Shown: in pieces, positions 34,823-45,031 of the stretch | Numbering within the stretch: position 1 is the stretch's first letter | Layout of the letters: the number at the start of each line of letters is the position of its first letter | NCBI RefSeq assembly: GCF_000169175.1 | Contig: NZ_AAWS01000050.1 | Coordinates: forward strand, 1 to 64,000 | DNA from: Microscilla marina ATCC 23134 | GTDB taxonomy: Bacteria; Bacteroidota; Bacteroidia; Cytophagales; Microscillaceae | Direction of reading: 5' to 3' | DNA: 64,000 nt | The notes under the pieces: generated by a model | The model's database searches: none | What the model was told of the DNA's origin: nothing | What the model saw: only the letters and a program-made list of their open reading frames with translations | Program-made: the position numbers and the translations under genes

Positions 34823-37069
34823 ATGCTGAAGGATAAAAAACTAACCGCATTTTTTGCATGTTTTTTCACACTGAGTTATATAGGTTCGCAAGTATTGTTC
34901 GCTCAAAGTGCCAATACCTACCTATCTCAGGGGAAAGCAAAAAGTGAAGCAGGTGCTTACGCACAGGCCATACAAGATTTTACGAAGGCTATCAATTTGA
35001 ATAGCCACTCAGACGATGCTTATCATTATCGTGGGGAAGCATATTTTCGTGTACGAAGATATGTAAAAGCTCTTGCCGATTTCAATAAGGCAATAGAGAT
35101 AGACCCTCGTCAATCATCTGCTAGTTACCACCTTAGAGGACTGGTAAAGTATAACCTTAAACTTTATAAACAAGCGATTGCTGATTATAATCAAGCAATT
35201 AAAATTGCTTATAGCGACGAAACCTACTTTGTAGATCGAGCCAAGGCATTTTTAGAGTTAAAACGTTATAAAAAAGCATTGAGAGACTGTAATGCAGCAC
35301 TTAAAATATCAAAAACCTATGCTTATGCATTGAGTGTAAGAGGGTTGGTAAAAGCTGCGCAAGGCAATCGTCAGGCTGCATCTGAAGATTTAAAAGCTGC
35401 CATTCAAAATGCTAAAAACGATCCCAAAGAGTATATGTATCGCAACTACTTGGGAGACTTTTACCGCAATACCCGCCAAACTACAAGGGCAATAGAAGAA
35501 TACAGTGCTGCTATTCATTTAAATCCACGAAATACCCACGGACTTTATAACCGATCTCTTTTGAGACTGACTTTAGGAAACTACGACAAAGCATTGGAAG
35601 ATGCTCATCGTACCATTCTAAACAATAGAAGGTTTGTGAAAGCGTATGCAGTACGCGGAATCGCCAAGCGTTATTCAGGGGTAAACCAAGAGGCACAAAT
35701 GACAGCAGATCTCCAAAAGTATTTGCGTTCGGCAAGGAAAGCAACTGACTATCATTATATCTCCTGGTTGTTGTTTGAGCATTCTCATAAAAACAAAGAA
35801 ATGCTGACTGAAGCTAAAAAATGGGCTTTGAAAGCGGTAAAGCTAGAAAATAACTTTACTAACAACTTTTTGTGTGCCAATATTTTGTTTGATATGGGAG
35901 AAACTCCTCAGGCGTTAAAATATGCCAATACGGCAATGACTTTTACAAAAAGTGAAGGGTTATCAAAAGCTAAAACATTGGCCATGCGAATAGGACGTAA
36001 CCTGAACGATATTCAGCCGCCTGTCATTCGTATTAGCACGCCTTTGGCAGCTAATAATAACACACGCGGAGTCATTGTAGTGGCAGAAGATAAAAAAATT
36101 ACGATTGCTGGGCAAGTAACAGATGAAAGCGGAGTAGCCAGTGTATTAATTAATGGCAATCCAGCAAGACTAGATCATTCAGGAAATTTTGATGGAGTGA
36201 CAGTTCTTGAAAAAGCAGAAAACCTGGTAAAAGTAAGAGCTACCGACAAACGAGGCAACTCATCTACCCAAGAGTTTGTAGTAAAGAGAAAAGTGAAAGC
36301 TGCGACTCCTATCTCTAAGAAAAAAGGAAAAGAAAATTTGATTTTAGGTACCCACCGAGCTTTGTTAGTGGCTACCAACGAGTATACTCATTGGGATAAC
36401 TTAATGAATCCCGTATACGATGCAAAAGCCATCGCCAAAGATTTGAAAGAAATCTATGGATTTGAAATAGACCTTTTGTTAAACCCAACCAAGGATGAAA
36501 TAGTACTTAAGCTAAGAAGTTACGCTAAAAAACAATATGAAAACAACGATGAATTGTTTATTTTCTTTGCAGGACATGGACAGTTCGACGAAGTTTTTAA
36601 AGAAGGTTATCTTGTGACTAAAGACTCTAAATTAAACGATGAGTCTAAGAGTAGTTACATTTCTCACTCTAACCTTAGAACCTACATCAATAATATTAAT
36701 TGTAAGCATGTATTTTTGATGATGGATGTTTGTTTTGGAGGAACTTTTGACCCCTTGATTGCTTCAAGAGGAATGAAAGAGCATGAGCTTACCAAAAGCA
36801 GAGCCGAATACGTGAACCGTAAACTACGTTACAAAACACGTCGTTACCTGACTTCTGGTGGTAAAGAGTATGTACCAGATGGTCGTGCGGGTAATCACTC
36901 ACCTTTTGCCCGTAGATTTTTAACAGCTTTACGTAGTGAAGGAGGAGAAAATGGAATTTTGAGTATTGCTGAGATTTTGAAATTTGTTCAGACGGTAACT
37001 CCAAACCCTCGTTCTGGTGAGTTTGGAAGCAATGAACCAGGAAGTGAGTTCTTGTTTGTTGTTCGTTAA
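34823..37069 (+). CDS. Exported TPR protein with C-terminal caspase-like (C14) peptidase
   Basis: 748 residues with a signal peptide ending near LFAQS (about 28). Residues ~30-385 are tandem TPRs (AQAIQDFTKAINLN, VKALADFNKAIEIDP and so on). Residues ~395-490 form a beta-sandwich of the Big/Ig type (IRISTPLAA, ITIAGQVTDESGVASVLINGNP, NLVKVRATDKRGN). A caspase-like domain (about 510-748) opens with HRALLVATNEYTHW and has the catalytic His585 in FAGHG and Cys637 in MMDVCFGG. The same TPR-C14 layout occurs across Bacteroidota; substrate is unknown. A papain-like peptidase gene follows on the same strand. Confidence 0.9.
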   Translation: MLKDKKLTAFFACFFTLSYIGSQVLFAQSANTYLSQGKAKSEAGAYAQAIQDFTKAINLNSHSDDAYHYRGEAYFRVRRYVKALADFNKAIEIDPRQSSASYHLRGLVKYNLKLYKQAIADYNQAIKIAYSDETYFVDRAKAFLELKRYKKALRDCNAALKISKTYAYALSVRGLVKAAQGNRQAASEDLKAAIQNAKNDPKEYMYRNYLGDFYRNTRQTTRAIEEYSAAIHLNPRNTHGLYNRSLLRLTLGNYDKALEDAHRTILNNRRFVKAYAVRGIAKRYSGVNQEAQMTADLQKYLRSARKATDYHYISWLLFEHSHKNKEMLTEAKKWALKAVKLENNFTNNFLCANILFDMGETPQALKYANTAMTFTKSEGLSKAKTLAMRIGRNLNDIQPPVIRISTPLAANNNTRGVIVVAEDKKITIAGQVTDESGVASVLINGNPARLDHSGNFDGVTVLEKAENLVKVRATDKRGNSSTQEFVVKRKVKAATPISKKKGKENLILGTHRALLVATNEYTHWDNLMNPVYDAKAIAKDLKEIYGFEIDLLLNPTKDEIVLKLRSYAKKQYENNDELFIFFAGHGQFDEVFKEGYLVTKDSKLNDESKSSYISHSNLRTYINNINCKHVFLMMDVCFGGTFDPLIASRGMKEHELTKSRAEYVNRKLRYKTRRYLTSGGKEYVPDGRAGNHSPFARRFLTALRSEGGENGILSIAEILKFVQTVTPNPRSGEFGSNEPGSEFLFVVR

Positions 37070-37098
37070 ATCGTAAAGATTTTAATATAAACTTTATT

Positions 37099-37142
37099 TA
37101 AAAAAGGAATCAACTAACGTTGAAGTTGGTGGTTCCTTTTTT
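37099..37142 (+). terminator. Terminator after the caspase-like gene
   Basis: Imperfect hairpin with GGAA/TTCC base and CAACT/AGTTG interior, flanked by an A-run (37099-37104) and followed by six T. It makes a start upstream of 37140 for the next gene unlikely. Confidence 0.65.
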
Positions 37143-37182
37143 AGTTGGTACCAAATTCATTAGAAATAATAAAGACTCAAAA

Positions 37183-38580
37183 ATGACTAAAAAAAATCCC
37201 TATCTTAATCATTTTATAGCATTGGTGTTAGTGTTGGGTGTATTTAGTCCATCCTATGCCCAAAAATATCGAACAGGCTGTGTGTTAGACAAAGATAAAT
37301 ACGCAACTGTACCTCTAGCGGCACCTTTGATGCGAGGTGACTATCGAAACTTACCCGCAAAAGTTTCTCTGCGAAAATACGCCCCTATTCCAAAAAATCA
37401 AGGAGCTTATGGAACCTGTGTGGGTTGGTCTGCGGCTTATGCCGCACGTACTGTCTTGTATGCCCGTCAGAAAAACATCACTGATCCTATTTCGGTTACC
37501 CAAAACGCCTTCTCTCCCTTCTTTTTATATGAAAGAGCTAAACCTTCTTCAGATATTAACTGTCAGGAAGGCACAAGTCTGGTTACTGGGCTAGATGTTA
37601 TCAAGCGAGATGGTGTAGTAAAATACCAGGACTTTAGCGACAGATGTGGCAAGTTGGTTACTTCTAAGCTAAGACAGGACGCGAAGGCTTTTAAAGTACA
37701 AGATTATCGTAAACTATTTAAAACAGAGAATGATACGCGTAAAGTACAGTTGGTAAAGAAAAGCCTGGCGGAGAAAAAACCTGTCATTATAGGGATGCAA
37801 TGTTGTACAGAGTCTTTCTTGAACTCTCGCGGCAAAGATGTATGGATTAAAAACCCAAAAGAAGACCTCAACCCTGATGGCGGGCATGCATTGACTGTAG
37901 TAGGGTATGATGACAAGAAGTATGGGGGTGCGTTTGAATTAATGAATAGTTGGGGCACTTTATGGGGAGATAACGGTTTTATTTGGGTAAAATACAGCGA
38001 TTTTCAGCGTTACTGCTTCGAAGCCTACGAAATGATTGTTTTACAGCCTCGTCAAATTACTCTTTCGGGCAAAGTAAAGTTTACTTTATCGGCTGGTTTT
38101 GATATGCAGGCAGAGTTTAAAGATGGGTATTACCAGGTAAATAAGCCTTATTACTCTGGAACTTTATTCAGAATGTATATTGCTAATAATGAACCTGCCT
38201 ATGTATACGCATTTTCGTCTGACCTCTCTCGTAAAACATATAAAATATTTCCTCATAGTCAGGGTATGAGCCCATACCTGGGGTATAGTAACAATAATGT
38301 TGCAATTCCTGATGAAGACTTGTTTATCAAAATGGATAACACCCAAGGAATGGATTATTTTTGTGTATTGTATTCTGCAGAAAAGTTAGACATCGCCAAA
38401 ATAATGAAACAAGTAGAGATGGAAGCAGGGGATTTTCAGACAAGGGTAAAAAAAGTATTGTCAAGTAAATTGATTCCTGGCAATGAAATTAATTATTCAA
38501 GCAATGGAGGCATTAGCTTTCAAGGCATAAGCAAAAAAGGAAAAGTTGTACCTATTATTGTTGCCATTAGGCACTTGTAG
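37183..38580 (+). CDS. Exported papain-like (C1) cysteine peptidase
   Basis: 465 residues from ATG 37183; the signal peptide ends at SYAQ (about 27). The catalytic set of family C1 is complete: Gln73 (KNQGAYGTC), Cys79 (GTCVGWSAAYA), His235 (GGHALTVVGYD) and Asn255 (LMNSWGTLWGDNGF). No long inhibitory propeptide is visible between the signal and the domain (about 40 residues). The C-terminal ~190 residues are a strand-rich domain of unknown type. It lies 113 bp after the caspase-like gene, beyond a terminator hairpin, so coupling is partial at best. The pair suggests a shared extracellular proteolytic role. Confidence 0.88.
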   Translation: MTKKNPYLNHFIALVLVLGVFSPSYAQKYRTGCVLDKDKYATVPLAAPLMRGDYRNLPAKVSLRKYAPIPKNQGAYGTCVGWSAAYAARTVLYARQKNITDPISVTQNAFSPFFLYERAKPSSDINCQEGTSLVTGLDVIKRDGVVKYQDFSDRCGKLVTSKLRQDAKAFKVQDYRKLFKTENDTRKVQLVKKSLAEKKPVIIGMQCCTESFLNSRGKDVWIKNPKEDLNPDGGHALTVVGYDDKKYGGAFELMNSWGTLWGDNGFIWVKYSDFQRYCFEAYEMIVLQPRQITLSGKVKFTLSAGFDMQAEFKDGYYQVNKPYYSGTLFRMYIANNEPAYVYAFSSDLSRKTYKIFPHSQGMSPYLGYSNNNVAIPDEDLFIKMDNTQGMDYFCVLYSAEKLDIAKIMKQVEMEAGDFQTRVKKVLSSKLIPGNEINYSSNGGISFQGISKKGKVVPIIVAIRHL

Positions 38581-38603
38581 TAATAGGGTAAAAATATATA
38601 TAT

Positions 38604-38645
38604 CAAAGGCTCTCAGGACAATACCGTCCTGAGAGCCTTTTTTTA
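38604..38645 (+). terminator. Terminator of the papain-like peptidase gene
   Basis: Perfect 14-bp stem AAGGCTCTCAGGAC/GTCCTGAGAGCCTT with a 6-nt loop and a following T-run. Confidence 0.92.
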
Positions 38646-38897
38646 TGCTTTGTCGAAAGCAAACTGAGGAACATTTGTATACAGAAAATATTGGCAAAGT
38701 ACTAAATATGCAAAAAGCTCAACAGATGAGATTTTTATAATATTACCCTCTTTTATTGGCAAGGTACTAAAGGGCAAAGCTACCCTGCATTAGGGATGCT
38801 TCTCATAAATATAACATAATTGAATAAACCAGCCAGGGCTGTATTGTATAGTTTCAATATGAGATAAGTTTTTGACAAAAAAGAGGTAGAATTATGG

Positions 38898-38917
38898 GAA
38901 AAAGCCAATTATTTTTG
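38898..38917 (+). promoter_or_regulatory. Candidate operator upstream of susC
   Basis: GAAAAAGCCAATTATTTTTG, identical over 20 nt to a site at 45032-45051 in the regulator/GH127 intergenic region. It is 300 bp upstream of the SusC start and may be bound by the AraC-type regulator of the locus. Function is inferred from identity and position. Confidence 0.5.
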
Positions 38918-39217
38918 GAATGAGTTATATTTTAAGGCTAGTACTCAATTTTTTCCTTAGGTTGAAAATAGAAACAAACAAATAATACCAGCATAGATTT
39001 TATTCTATAAGTACTATTTCGGGTGTTTAGGCTAGTTGGTCAAAAAAAATCAAGTTCATTGATAGTACAATGTTGTTCACTCAGTGAAAGCACTAAAGTG
39101 TAAACTATCAAAAGGATTGTTTTTACTCAAATTAAAGTTGCCATTGTATTAGTAAGATAAAATGGTAATGCTGTGTTATACCAAACTGATTTCACTGAAA
39201 AATTAACTTTAAAACGT

Positions 39218-42200
39218 ATGAATAAAGTTTACAACCATTTATTGGCAGTAGCTGACCAGCCTAAAAGCCTGGGGGAAATTGCTGGTATATTGACTAAAAA
39301 ATACCAAAAACTGCTAGGTTTGGTTTTAGTATTTTGCTTATTAAATATACAGGCTTATGCCCAAACTAAGGTGTCGGGCAAGGTACTGGATGCTAAAGGT
39401 GAGGGCTTGCCTGGGGCTACCATCATAGAAAAAGGAACTACCAATGGAACTTCGAGTTTGTCAGATGGCTCTTTTTCTATCAACGTAAAACCTGATGCTA
39501 CATTGATTTTTAGCTTTGTAGGATATGCCACACAAGAGATAGTAGTAGGCGCACAAACTGTGATAAATGTAACCCTGACTGATGATGCAGCATTGCAGGA
39601 GGTAGTGGTAGTGGGGTATGGCACCCAAAAGAAATCAGATGTTACTGGTGTAGTGACTAAGATTGATTCAAAAAATTTTAATAAAGGACCTATAGTATCT
39701 CCCGATCAGTTGATTAATGGTAAAATTGCTGGAGTACAGGTACAATCAAATTCTGGAGAACCTGGCGGTCAAACCAGAATTCGCATAAGAGGTGGTACAT
39801 CGATCAATGCAAGTAATGAACCCTTGTATGTGATTGATGGGGTGCCCATAGACAACACAGCAGTAAACCCTGGGGGTTTTCAGGATGGGCGTAACCCATT
39901 AAATTTTTTGAACCCTGATGATATTGAGAGCTTTACCGTATTGAAGGATGCTTCGGCAACAGCTATTTATGGTTCACGGGGAAACAATGGAGTAATTATT
40001 ATTACCACTAAAAAAGGAAGAAGTGGCAAAGGAAAATTAAACTACAGTAACTGGTTTTCGGTGGGTTCTATTGCCAATAAAATAGACGTGTTCAACGCGG
40101 CAGAGTTTAGAACTGTTGTACAGGACAAAGCTTCGGGTAGGGTAAACGAGCTAGGCAACACCAGTACCAATTGGCAAGATCAGCTGTACCAAACAGCCAT
40201 CGGGCAAAATCACAGCCTGAGTTATGCAGGTGGTATAAAAGGGCTAAATTACCGAACATCACTAGGCTACCTAAAGCAAGACGGAACCTTGAAAGGAACA
40301 AGTGCTGAACGTATCAGTTTTGCGCTGGGCTTAAATGCTAAGTTGTTCAAGCAGCTAAACGTAGATGCAAACATTAAGCTTGCCCAAAATAAAGATACTT
40401 TTTCGCCTAATAGCATTATAGGAGGAGCCTTAAGAATGGATCCTACTCAAGCTATTTTTGATGCCAATGATACCCAATATGGTGGATACTTTGAGTATGC
40501 CAATGACTTGGCAACCAAAAACCCTGTGGCAGAGCTTGCCTTAACTGATGACCAAGGTAAAAACCTGAGAACGTTAGGAAATATTAAATTTGATTATCAA
40601 ATGCCTTTTCTGAAAGGTTTAAGTGCTAATCTAAACTTAGGGTATGACCACCTCAAAGGCGATAGACAACGCACTTTACCCACCAATCTGCGCTCTCAGT
40701 CGGGTACTTTGGGGGAGCACAGAACTGCCGATTATACCAAAACCAATTCTTTGCTGGAGTTTTACCTGAAGTACACCAAAGACTTCAAGGAAATCAATAG
40801 TAGGTTAGATATAACTGGGGGCTACTCTTACCAAGATTTTAGAGAAGAGTATATAGACTCGGTATTTACTGACCTGACCGGAGCTACTCCTAAGAATAAG
40901 CAGGGATTCAAAAATATTCAGAAGAATCGCTTGATTTCTTTTTATGGAAGGGTAAATTTCTCTTATGCCGATAAGTTATTGCTAACGGCTACCCTACGCC
41001 GCGATGGTTCTTCAAGGTTTGGGTTAAATAACCGTTGGGGAAGTTTTCCGTCAGTTGCTGCGGCTTATCGCCTGAGTGAAGAGGCATTCTTAAAAAACTC
41101 TAAAGTAATTTCCGACCTTAAGATAAGAGCAGGCTATGGTATCACAGGAAACCAAGATATTGCTGGGCAAAACTTTGCTTATTTGCCTACTTATACCTTG
41201 GGTGATAGCACAGCGGCTTATCAATTTGGCAATACTTTCGTAAATACGATTCGCCCCAATGCGTATGACCAAAACCTAAAATGGGAAGAGGTAAAATCTT
41301 TTAATATAGGACTTGATTTTGGATTATTTGCCGGAAGGCTTTCTGGTTCTGTGGAGTATTATAAAAAAACCACCAAAGATTTATTGTTTACAGTGCCTGT
41401 AGCAGCTGGGGCTAATTTGTCTGATCGGGTATTGACCAATGTAGGTGAGTTGGAAAATAGCGGGGTAGAGTTTGCTTTGGATGCCGTGGCAATCAATAGC
41501 AAGGCCTTTCAGTGGAATGTAGGCTTTAACATTGCCTGGAACCGAAACACTTTGCTAAGGTTTTCTAAAATAAATGACCCTGCATTTGTGGGCATTTTGA
41601 CTGGTGGCATTTTGGGTGGCACAGGGAATACTGTCCAGATTTTGCAAATGAATCAGGCGGCAAACTCATTCTATTTGTTTAAGCACAAAATGGGGACAGA
41701 TGGCAAACCATTGGTGGATGGGATAGACCACAACGGAGATGGAAATATAGACAATGCGGATATATATGAAGATATTAATGGACCAGATGGAAAGCCTGAC
41801 GGCAGAGTTGATGAGTTGGACAAGAGAGCAGTAGAAAATCCTGCACCTAATATCTTAATGGGTTTGACCTCTAATATGCGCTTCAAAGGTTTTGACCTTA
41901 GTTTTACTTTTAGAGCCAATCTTGGCAATTATGTATACAATAATGTAAAATCTAACGGAGCTTATTACAACCGGGTAATTAACGAAATTGTACCTACTAA
42001 TATGCCTCGTTCGGTTACTGAAACCAACTTTGTAGCCCCTCAATACTTTTCAGATGTGTACTTAGAAGATGCTAGTTTTCTTAGATTAGACAATATTACT
42101 CTAGGGTATACTTTTGATCAATTGTTGAAAAACAAGTTTAACCTCAGAGCGTATGTAACCGCGCAAAACCTGTTTGTGATTACTAACTACAGTGGCTTAG

Positions 42201-42295
42201 ATCCGGAGGTTGCCAATAAAGATGCACTGGGTATTGACAATGACATTTTCCCAAGAGCCAGAACTATCATTATGGGACTGAGCTTGGGTTTCTAA
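39218..42295 (+). CDS. SusC/RagA-type TonB-linked outer-membrane transporter
   Basis: 1025 residues from ATG 39218. A charged ~28-residue start precedes the hydrophobic signal (LLGLVLVFCLLNIQAYA). It continues with a CarboxypepD_reg domain (VSGKVLDAKGEGLPGATIIEK), a TonB-box-like segment (LQEVVVVGYGTQKKSDVTG), the plug domain (LINGKIAGVQVQ, RIRGGTSINASNEPLYVIDG) and a 22-strand-type barrel ending in IIMGLSLGF. There is no STN domain, so it is not a sigma-linked transducer. SusC proteins import oligosaccharides under TonB drive with the SusD lid; the SusD gene follows 73 bp downstream. Regulation is probably by the AraC-type protein encoded nearby. Confidence 0.95.
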   Translation: MNKVYNHLLAVADQPKSLGEIAGILTKKYQKLLGLVLVFCLLNIQAYAQTKVSGKVLDAKGEGLPGATIIEKGTTNGTSSLSDGSFSINVKPDATLIFSFVGYATQEIVVGAQTVINVTLTDDAALQEVVVVGYGTQKKSDVTGVVTKIDSKNFNKGPIVSPDQLINGKIAGVQVQSNSGEPGGQTRIRIRGGTSINASNEPLYVIDGVPIDNTAVNPGGFQDGRNPLNFLNPDDIESFTVLKDASATAIYGSRGNNGVIIITTKKGRSGKGKLNYSNWFSVGSIANKIDVFNAAEFRTVVQDKASGRVNELGNTSTNWQDQLYQTAIGQNHSLSYAGGIKGLNYRTSLGYLKQDGTLKGTSAERISFALGLNAKLFKQLNVDANIKLAQNKDTFSPNSIIGGALRMDPTQAIFDANDTQYGGYFEYANDLATKNPVAELALTDDQGKNLRTLGNIKFDYQMPFLKGLSANLNLGYDHLKGDRQRTLPTNLRSQSGTLGEHRTADYTKTNSLLEFYLKYTKDFKEINSRLDITGGYSYQDFREEYIDSVFTDLTGATPKNKQGFKNIQKNRLISFYGRVNFSYADKLLLTATLRRDGSSRFGLNNRWGSFPSVAAAYRLSEEAFLKNSKVISDLKIRAGYGITGNQDIAGQNFAYLPTYTLGDSTAAYQFGNTFVNTIRPNAYDQNLKWEEVKSFNIGLDFGLFAGRLSGSVEYYKKTTKDLLFTVPVAAGANLSDRVLTNVGELENSGVEFALDAVAINSKAFQWNVGFNIAWNRNTLLRFSKINDPAFVGILTGGILGGTGNTVQILQMNQAANSFYLFKHKMGTDGKPLVDGIDHNGDGNIDNADIYEDINGPDGKPDGRVDELDKRAVENPAPNILMGLTSNMRFKGFDLSFTFRANLGNYVYNNVKSNGAYYNRVINEIVPTNMPRSVTETNFVAPQYFSDVYLEDASFLRLDNITLGYTFDQLLKNKFNLRAYVTAQNLFVITNYSGLDPEVANKDALGIDNDIFPRARTIIMGLSLGF

Positions 42296-42368
42296 GCATG
42301 TATGTCGCCGAAAAACAAGTATTGGGCGACACCTCTTTTTCAATAAAGTATTTAACAGATAAATCACA

Positions 42369-43952
42369 ATGATTAAAAATATATTTAAAACTACTTGCTT
42401 GCTCCTGCTAATGTTAACAGGGGTAGCTTGTACAGATTTAGACTTAAAGCCAGAAACAGACATTACAGCAGCCACTGTGTTTGGCGCTGACGAAGCGGCT
42501 TATACTTCGTTTATTGCCAAGCTATATGCTGGATTGGCAGTAACCGGGCAGCAAGGACCTAACGGACAGGCAGACATCAAAGGGATAGATGAGGGCTTTT
42601 CTAGCTATTTGCGCCAATTTTGGGGAGCACAGGTATTGTCTACCGACGAAGCCGTGATTGGTTGGGGTGATGCTGGTTTACCTGACTTTCACTACCATAC
42701 CTGGACTCCAGCAAACAACTTTTTGAGTGCCATGTATAACCGGGTGTTTTTTCAGGTGTCTATGACAAACGAGTTTTTGCGTGAAACCTCTGATGCAAAA
42801 CTGAGCGAAAGGGGAGTAAGCGAAGCAGTAAAAGCTAAAGTTAATGAATACAGAGCCGAAGCCAGGTTTTTGAGAGCGTTGAGCTACTGGCATGGGCTGG
42901 ATCTCTTTGGTAACATTCCTCTGTACGACGAAACTTTCTCTGTGGGCAATAATGCACCAACTCAGGCAAGTCGTGCCGAAATATTTGCTTTTATTGAGAC
43001 TGAGTTGAAGGACATAGAGGGTAAAATGGCTGCTCCAGGGACACAACAATACGGAAGGGCTAGTCAGGCTGCTGCGTGGATGTTACTTGCTAAATTGTAT
43101 CTAAACGCTGAGGTGTATGTGAATACTGCCAGATATAACGAAAGTCTTACTTATTTAAATAAAATTATAGGAGCAGGTGCTTATTCGCTTAAACCTAATT
43201 TTCAGGAAAACTTCATGGCAGATAACCATACTTCGCCTGAGTTGATTTTTACCATACCGTTTGACGGAGCCAGAACCCAAACCTGGGGAGGAATGACCTT
43301 TCTTATCAATGCGTCTTTGGGTGGAGATATGAATACTAAAGACTTTGGCATGAACGGTGGTTGGGGAGGTACACGCACCACCAGTAGTATTGTAGATCTT
43401 TTTCCTGATGTAACAGGTGCTATAGACGAAAGAGCCATATTCTTTACCGGAGGTAAAACCAAAGAAATCACCAATGTAGGAGACTATAACTCTGGCTACT
43501 CTGCGCCTAAGTTTATCAACAAGACATCTACTGGAGCCAATGGTCAGGATGGTACTCACCCTGATACTGACTTTCCTGTATTTCGTTTAGCCGATGTTTA
43601 TTTGATGTATGCTGAGGCAGTATTGCGTGGTGGTGTTGGTGGAGATTTAAACACCGCACTAAGTTATGTAAATCAATTGAGAGAAAGAGCTTATAACAAC
43701 ACTACAGGTAACATTACTTCTGCTCAATTAACCTTGGACTTTATCTTAGACGAAAGAGCCAGAGAGTTGATGTGGGAAGGGCACCGTCGTACTGACTTGA
43801 TTAGGTTCAACAAGTTTACCGAAAATGGTGTGTGGCCTTGGAAAGGAAACGTGGCTGCAGGTAAAACCACTGAAAAATTCAGGGATATATACCCAATTCC
43901 TGCAACTGAAATTATCTCTAACCCTAACTTGAAACAAAACACAGGGTATTAA
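42369..43952 (+). CDS. SusD/RagB family glycan-binding lipoprotein
   Basis: 527 residues with lipobox LTGVAC (Cys21), followed by TDLDLKPE. SusD hallmarks: the TPR-like helical core (AEARFLRALSYWHGLDLFGNIPLYDE), VYLMYAEAVLRG, LSYVNQLRERAYNNT and LDERARELMWEGHRRTDLIRFNKF, with a C-terminal YPIPATEIISNPNLKQNTGY. SusD is the surface lid that binds substrate and closes over SusC. It is in one transcript with the SusC gene and ends at the terminator 44005-44048. Confidence 0.95.
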   Translation: MIKNIFKTTCLLLLMLTGVACTDLDLKPETDITAATVFGADEAAYTSFIAKLYAGLAVTGQQGPNGQADIKGIDEGFSSYLRQFWGAQVLSTDEAVIGWGDAGLPDFHYHTWTPANNFLSAMYNRVFFQVSMTNEFLRETSDAKLSERGVSEAVKAKVNEYRAEARFLRALSYWHGLDLFGNIPLYDETFSVGNNAPTQASRAEIFAFIETELKDIEGKMAAPGTQQYGRASQAAAWMLLAKLYLNAEVYVNTARYNESLTYLNKIIGAGAYSLKPNFQENFMADNHTSPELIFTIPFDGARTQTWGGMTFLINASLGGDMNTKDFGMNGGWGGTRTTSSIVDLFPDVTGAIDERAIFFTGGKTKEITNVGDYNSGYSAPKFINKTSTGANGQDGTHPDTDFPVFRLADVYLMYAEAVLRGGVGGDLNTALSYVNQLRERAYNNTTGNITSAQLTLDFILDERARELMWEGHRRTDLIRFNKFTENGVWPWKGNVAAGKTTEKFRDIYPIPATEIISNPNLKQNTGY

Positions 43953-44004
43953 TAGCAATAAGGTATCAGTCAAAAGCCACAGTCGGCTAAGGTTTGTATG
44001 ATAC

Positions 44005-44048
44005 AAACTAAAAAAGGATGATCTTTTCAGGTCATCCTTTTTTAGTTT
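44005..44048. terminator. Bidirectional terminator between SusD and AraC genes
   Basis: Stem AAACTAAAAAAGGATGA/TCATCCTTTTTTAGTTT, perfect over 17 bp with a 10-nt loop; works for both converging genes. Confidence 0.9.
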
Positions 44049-44074
44049 AAAAGCTTATCGCTAAAGTCTTGAAC

Positions 44075-44947
44075 CTATACTTGTACCCTGCTTTTCTTTT
44101 TAATTTCTACCCTATAAGTCTTGGGCGAACATTCATAAATATCTTTGAAAGCCTTGTTAAAATAGGAAATACTATTATAGCCACTTTCGTAGGCAATTTC
44201 ACTGATATTTTTATCTGTTTTGATAAGTAACTGAGAGGCATACCCCAGCCTGATTTCATTCAAAATTCTTGACAACGTTTTGTGGGTTCGTTTTTTCAAA
44301 AAGTGACAAAAAGCCGAAGAACTCATATTGGCAATTTCGGCAATTTTACTTAGCTTAATATCGCTTCTAAAGTTCTGATAAATAAAATTCATAACCTTTT
44401 CTATCCGCTCAAAGTCGGTAGTCATGTAATTAATATTTACTTCATCATTAATTAGTGGGGTGTAATGTTTCCAGGTGGCAAGTGTATCTAAAATTTTAAG
44501 TACTCCATTCAAACGATCAATGCCTTGTTTTTTGCCTAACGTGAGTAAGTCATTACGCAATATGTTTAATATATCTCCCTGAAAATGAATACCCTGTTGA
44601 GACAGGTGAATCATTTTTTTGATTTCATCTACCTCCGGAGTATTCCAGAAAGCATTGCCTAAAAAATCTTTTCTAAACTGTAGCACCACTGCTTTGGTGT
44701 TATGCTTTACGTCTTCATCATAACTGATCCAGGCGTGGGGTACCTTTTCGCCCAGAAATACCAAATCTCCATCAGTAAAAGTGGTAATATGGTTGCCTAC
44801 ATAGCGAGTTCCCGAACCTTGAATAATCCAGGTAAGTTCAAGCTCCTCATGAAAATGAAAAGGGTAAGTAAACAGTGGTTGATCAAGGTAGAGCACCCTA
44901 AATGAATAGCCGATGGGAGGGACTATTTTTTCATGCAGTGGATTCAT
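44075..44947 (-). CDS. AraC-family regulator with N-terminal cupin
   Basis: 290 residues. The first ~100 residues are a cupin sensor (FTYPFHFHEELELTWIIQGSG, DLVFLGEKVPHAWISYD). The C-terminal ~100 residues are the two-HTH AraC domain (IKLSKIAEIANMSSSAFCHF, ISEIAYESGYNSISYFNKAF, KDIYECSPKTYR). It is a soluble one-component regulator expected to bind a sugar inside the cell, in contrast to the hybrid two-component systems common in such loci. It is transcribed divergently from the GH127 gene, and a 20-nt sequence shared with the susC upstream region lies 85 bp before its start; this makes it the likely regulator of the locus. Confidence 0.9.
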   Translation of the reverse strand: MNPLHEKIVPPIGYSFRVLYLDQPLFTYPFHFHEELELTWIIQGSGTRYVGNHITTFTDGDLVFLGEKVPHAWISYDEDVKHNTKAVVLQFRKDFLGNAFWNTPEVDEIKKMIHLSQQGIHFQGDILNILRNDLLTLGKKQGIDRLNGVLKILDTLATWKHYTPLINDEVNINYMTTDFERIEKVMNFIYQNFRSDIKLSKIAEIANMSSSAFCHFLKKRTHKTLSRILNEIRLGYASQLLIKTDKNISEIAYESGYNSISYFNKAFKDIYECSPKTYRVEIKKKSRVQV

Positions 44948-45031
44948 TACTTAATTGAGTATTTAAATTGTCGTATTTGTGAAAAAAATCAATATAGTGT
45001 AATTTTTTTCAAAATGAAGGTGGCTTTCCGA

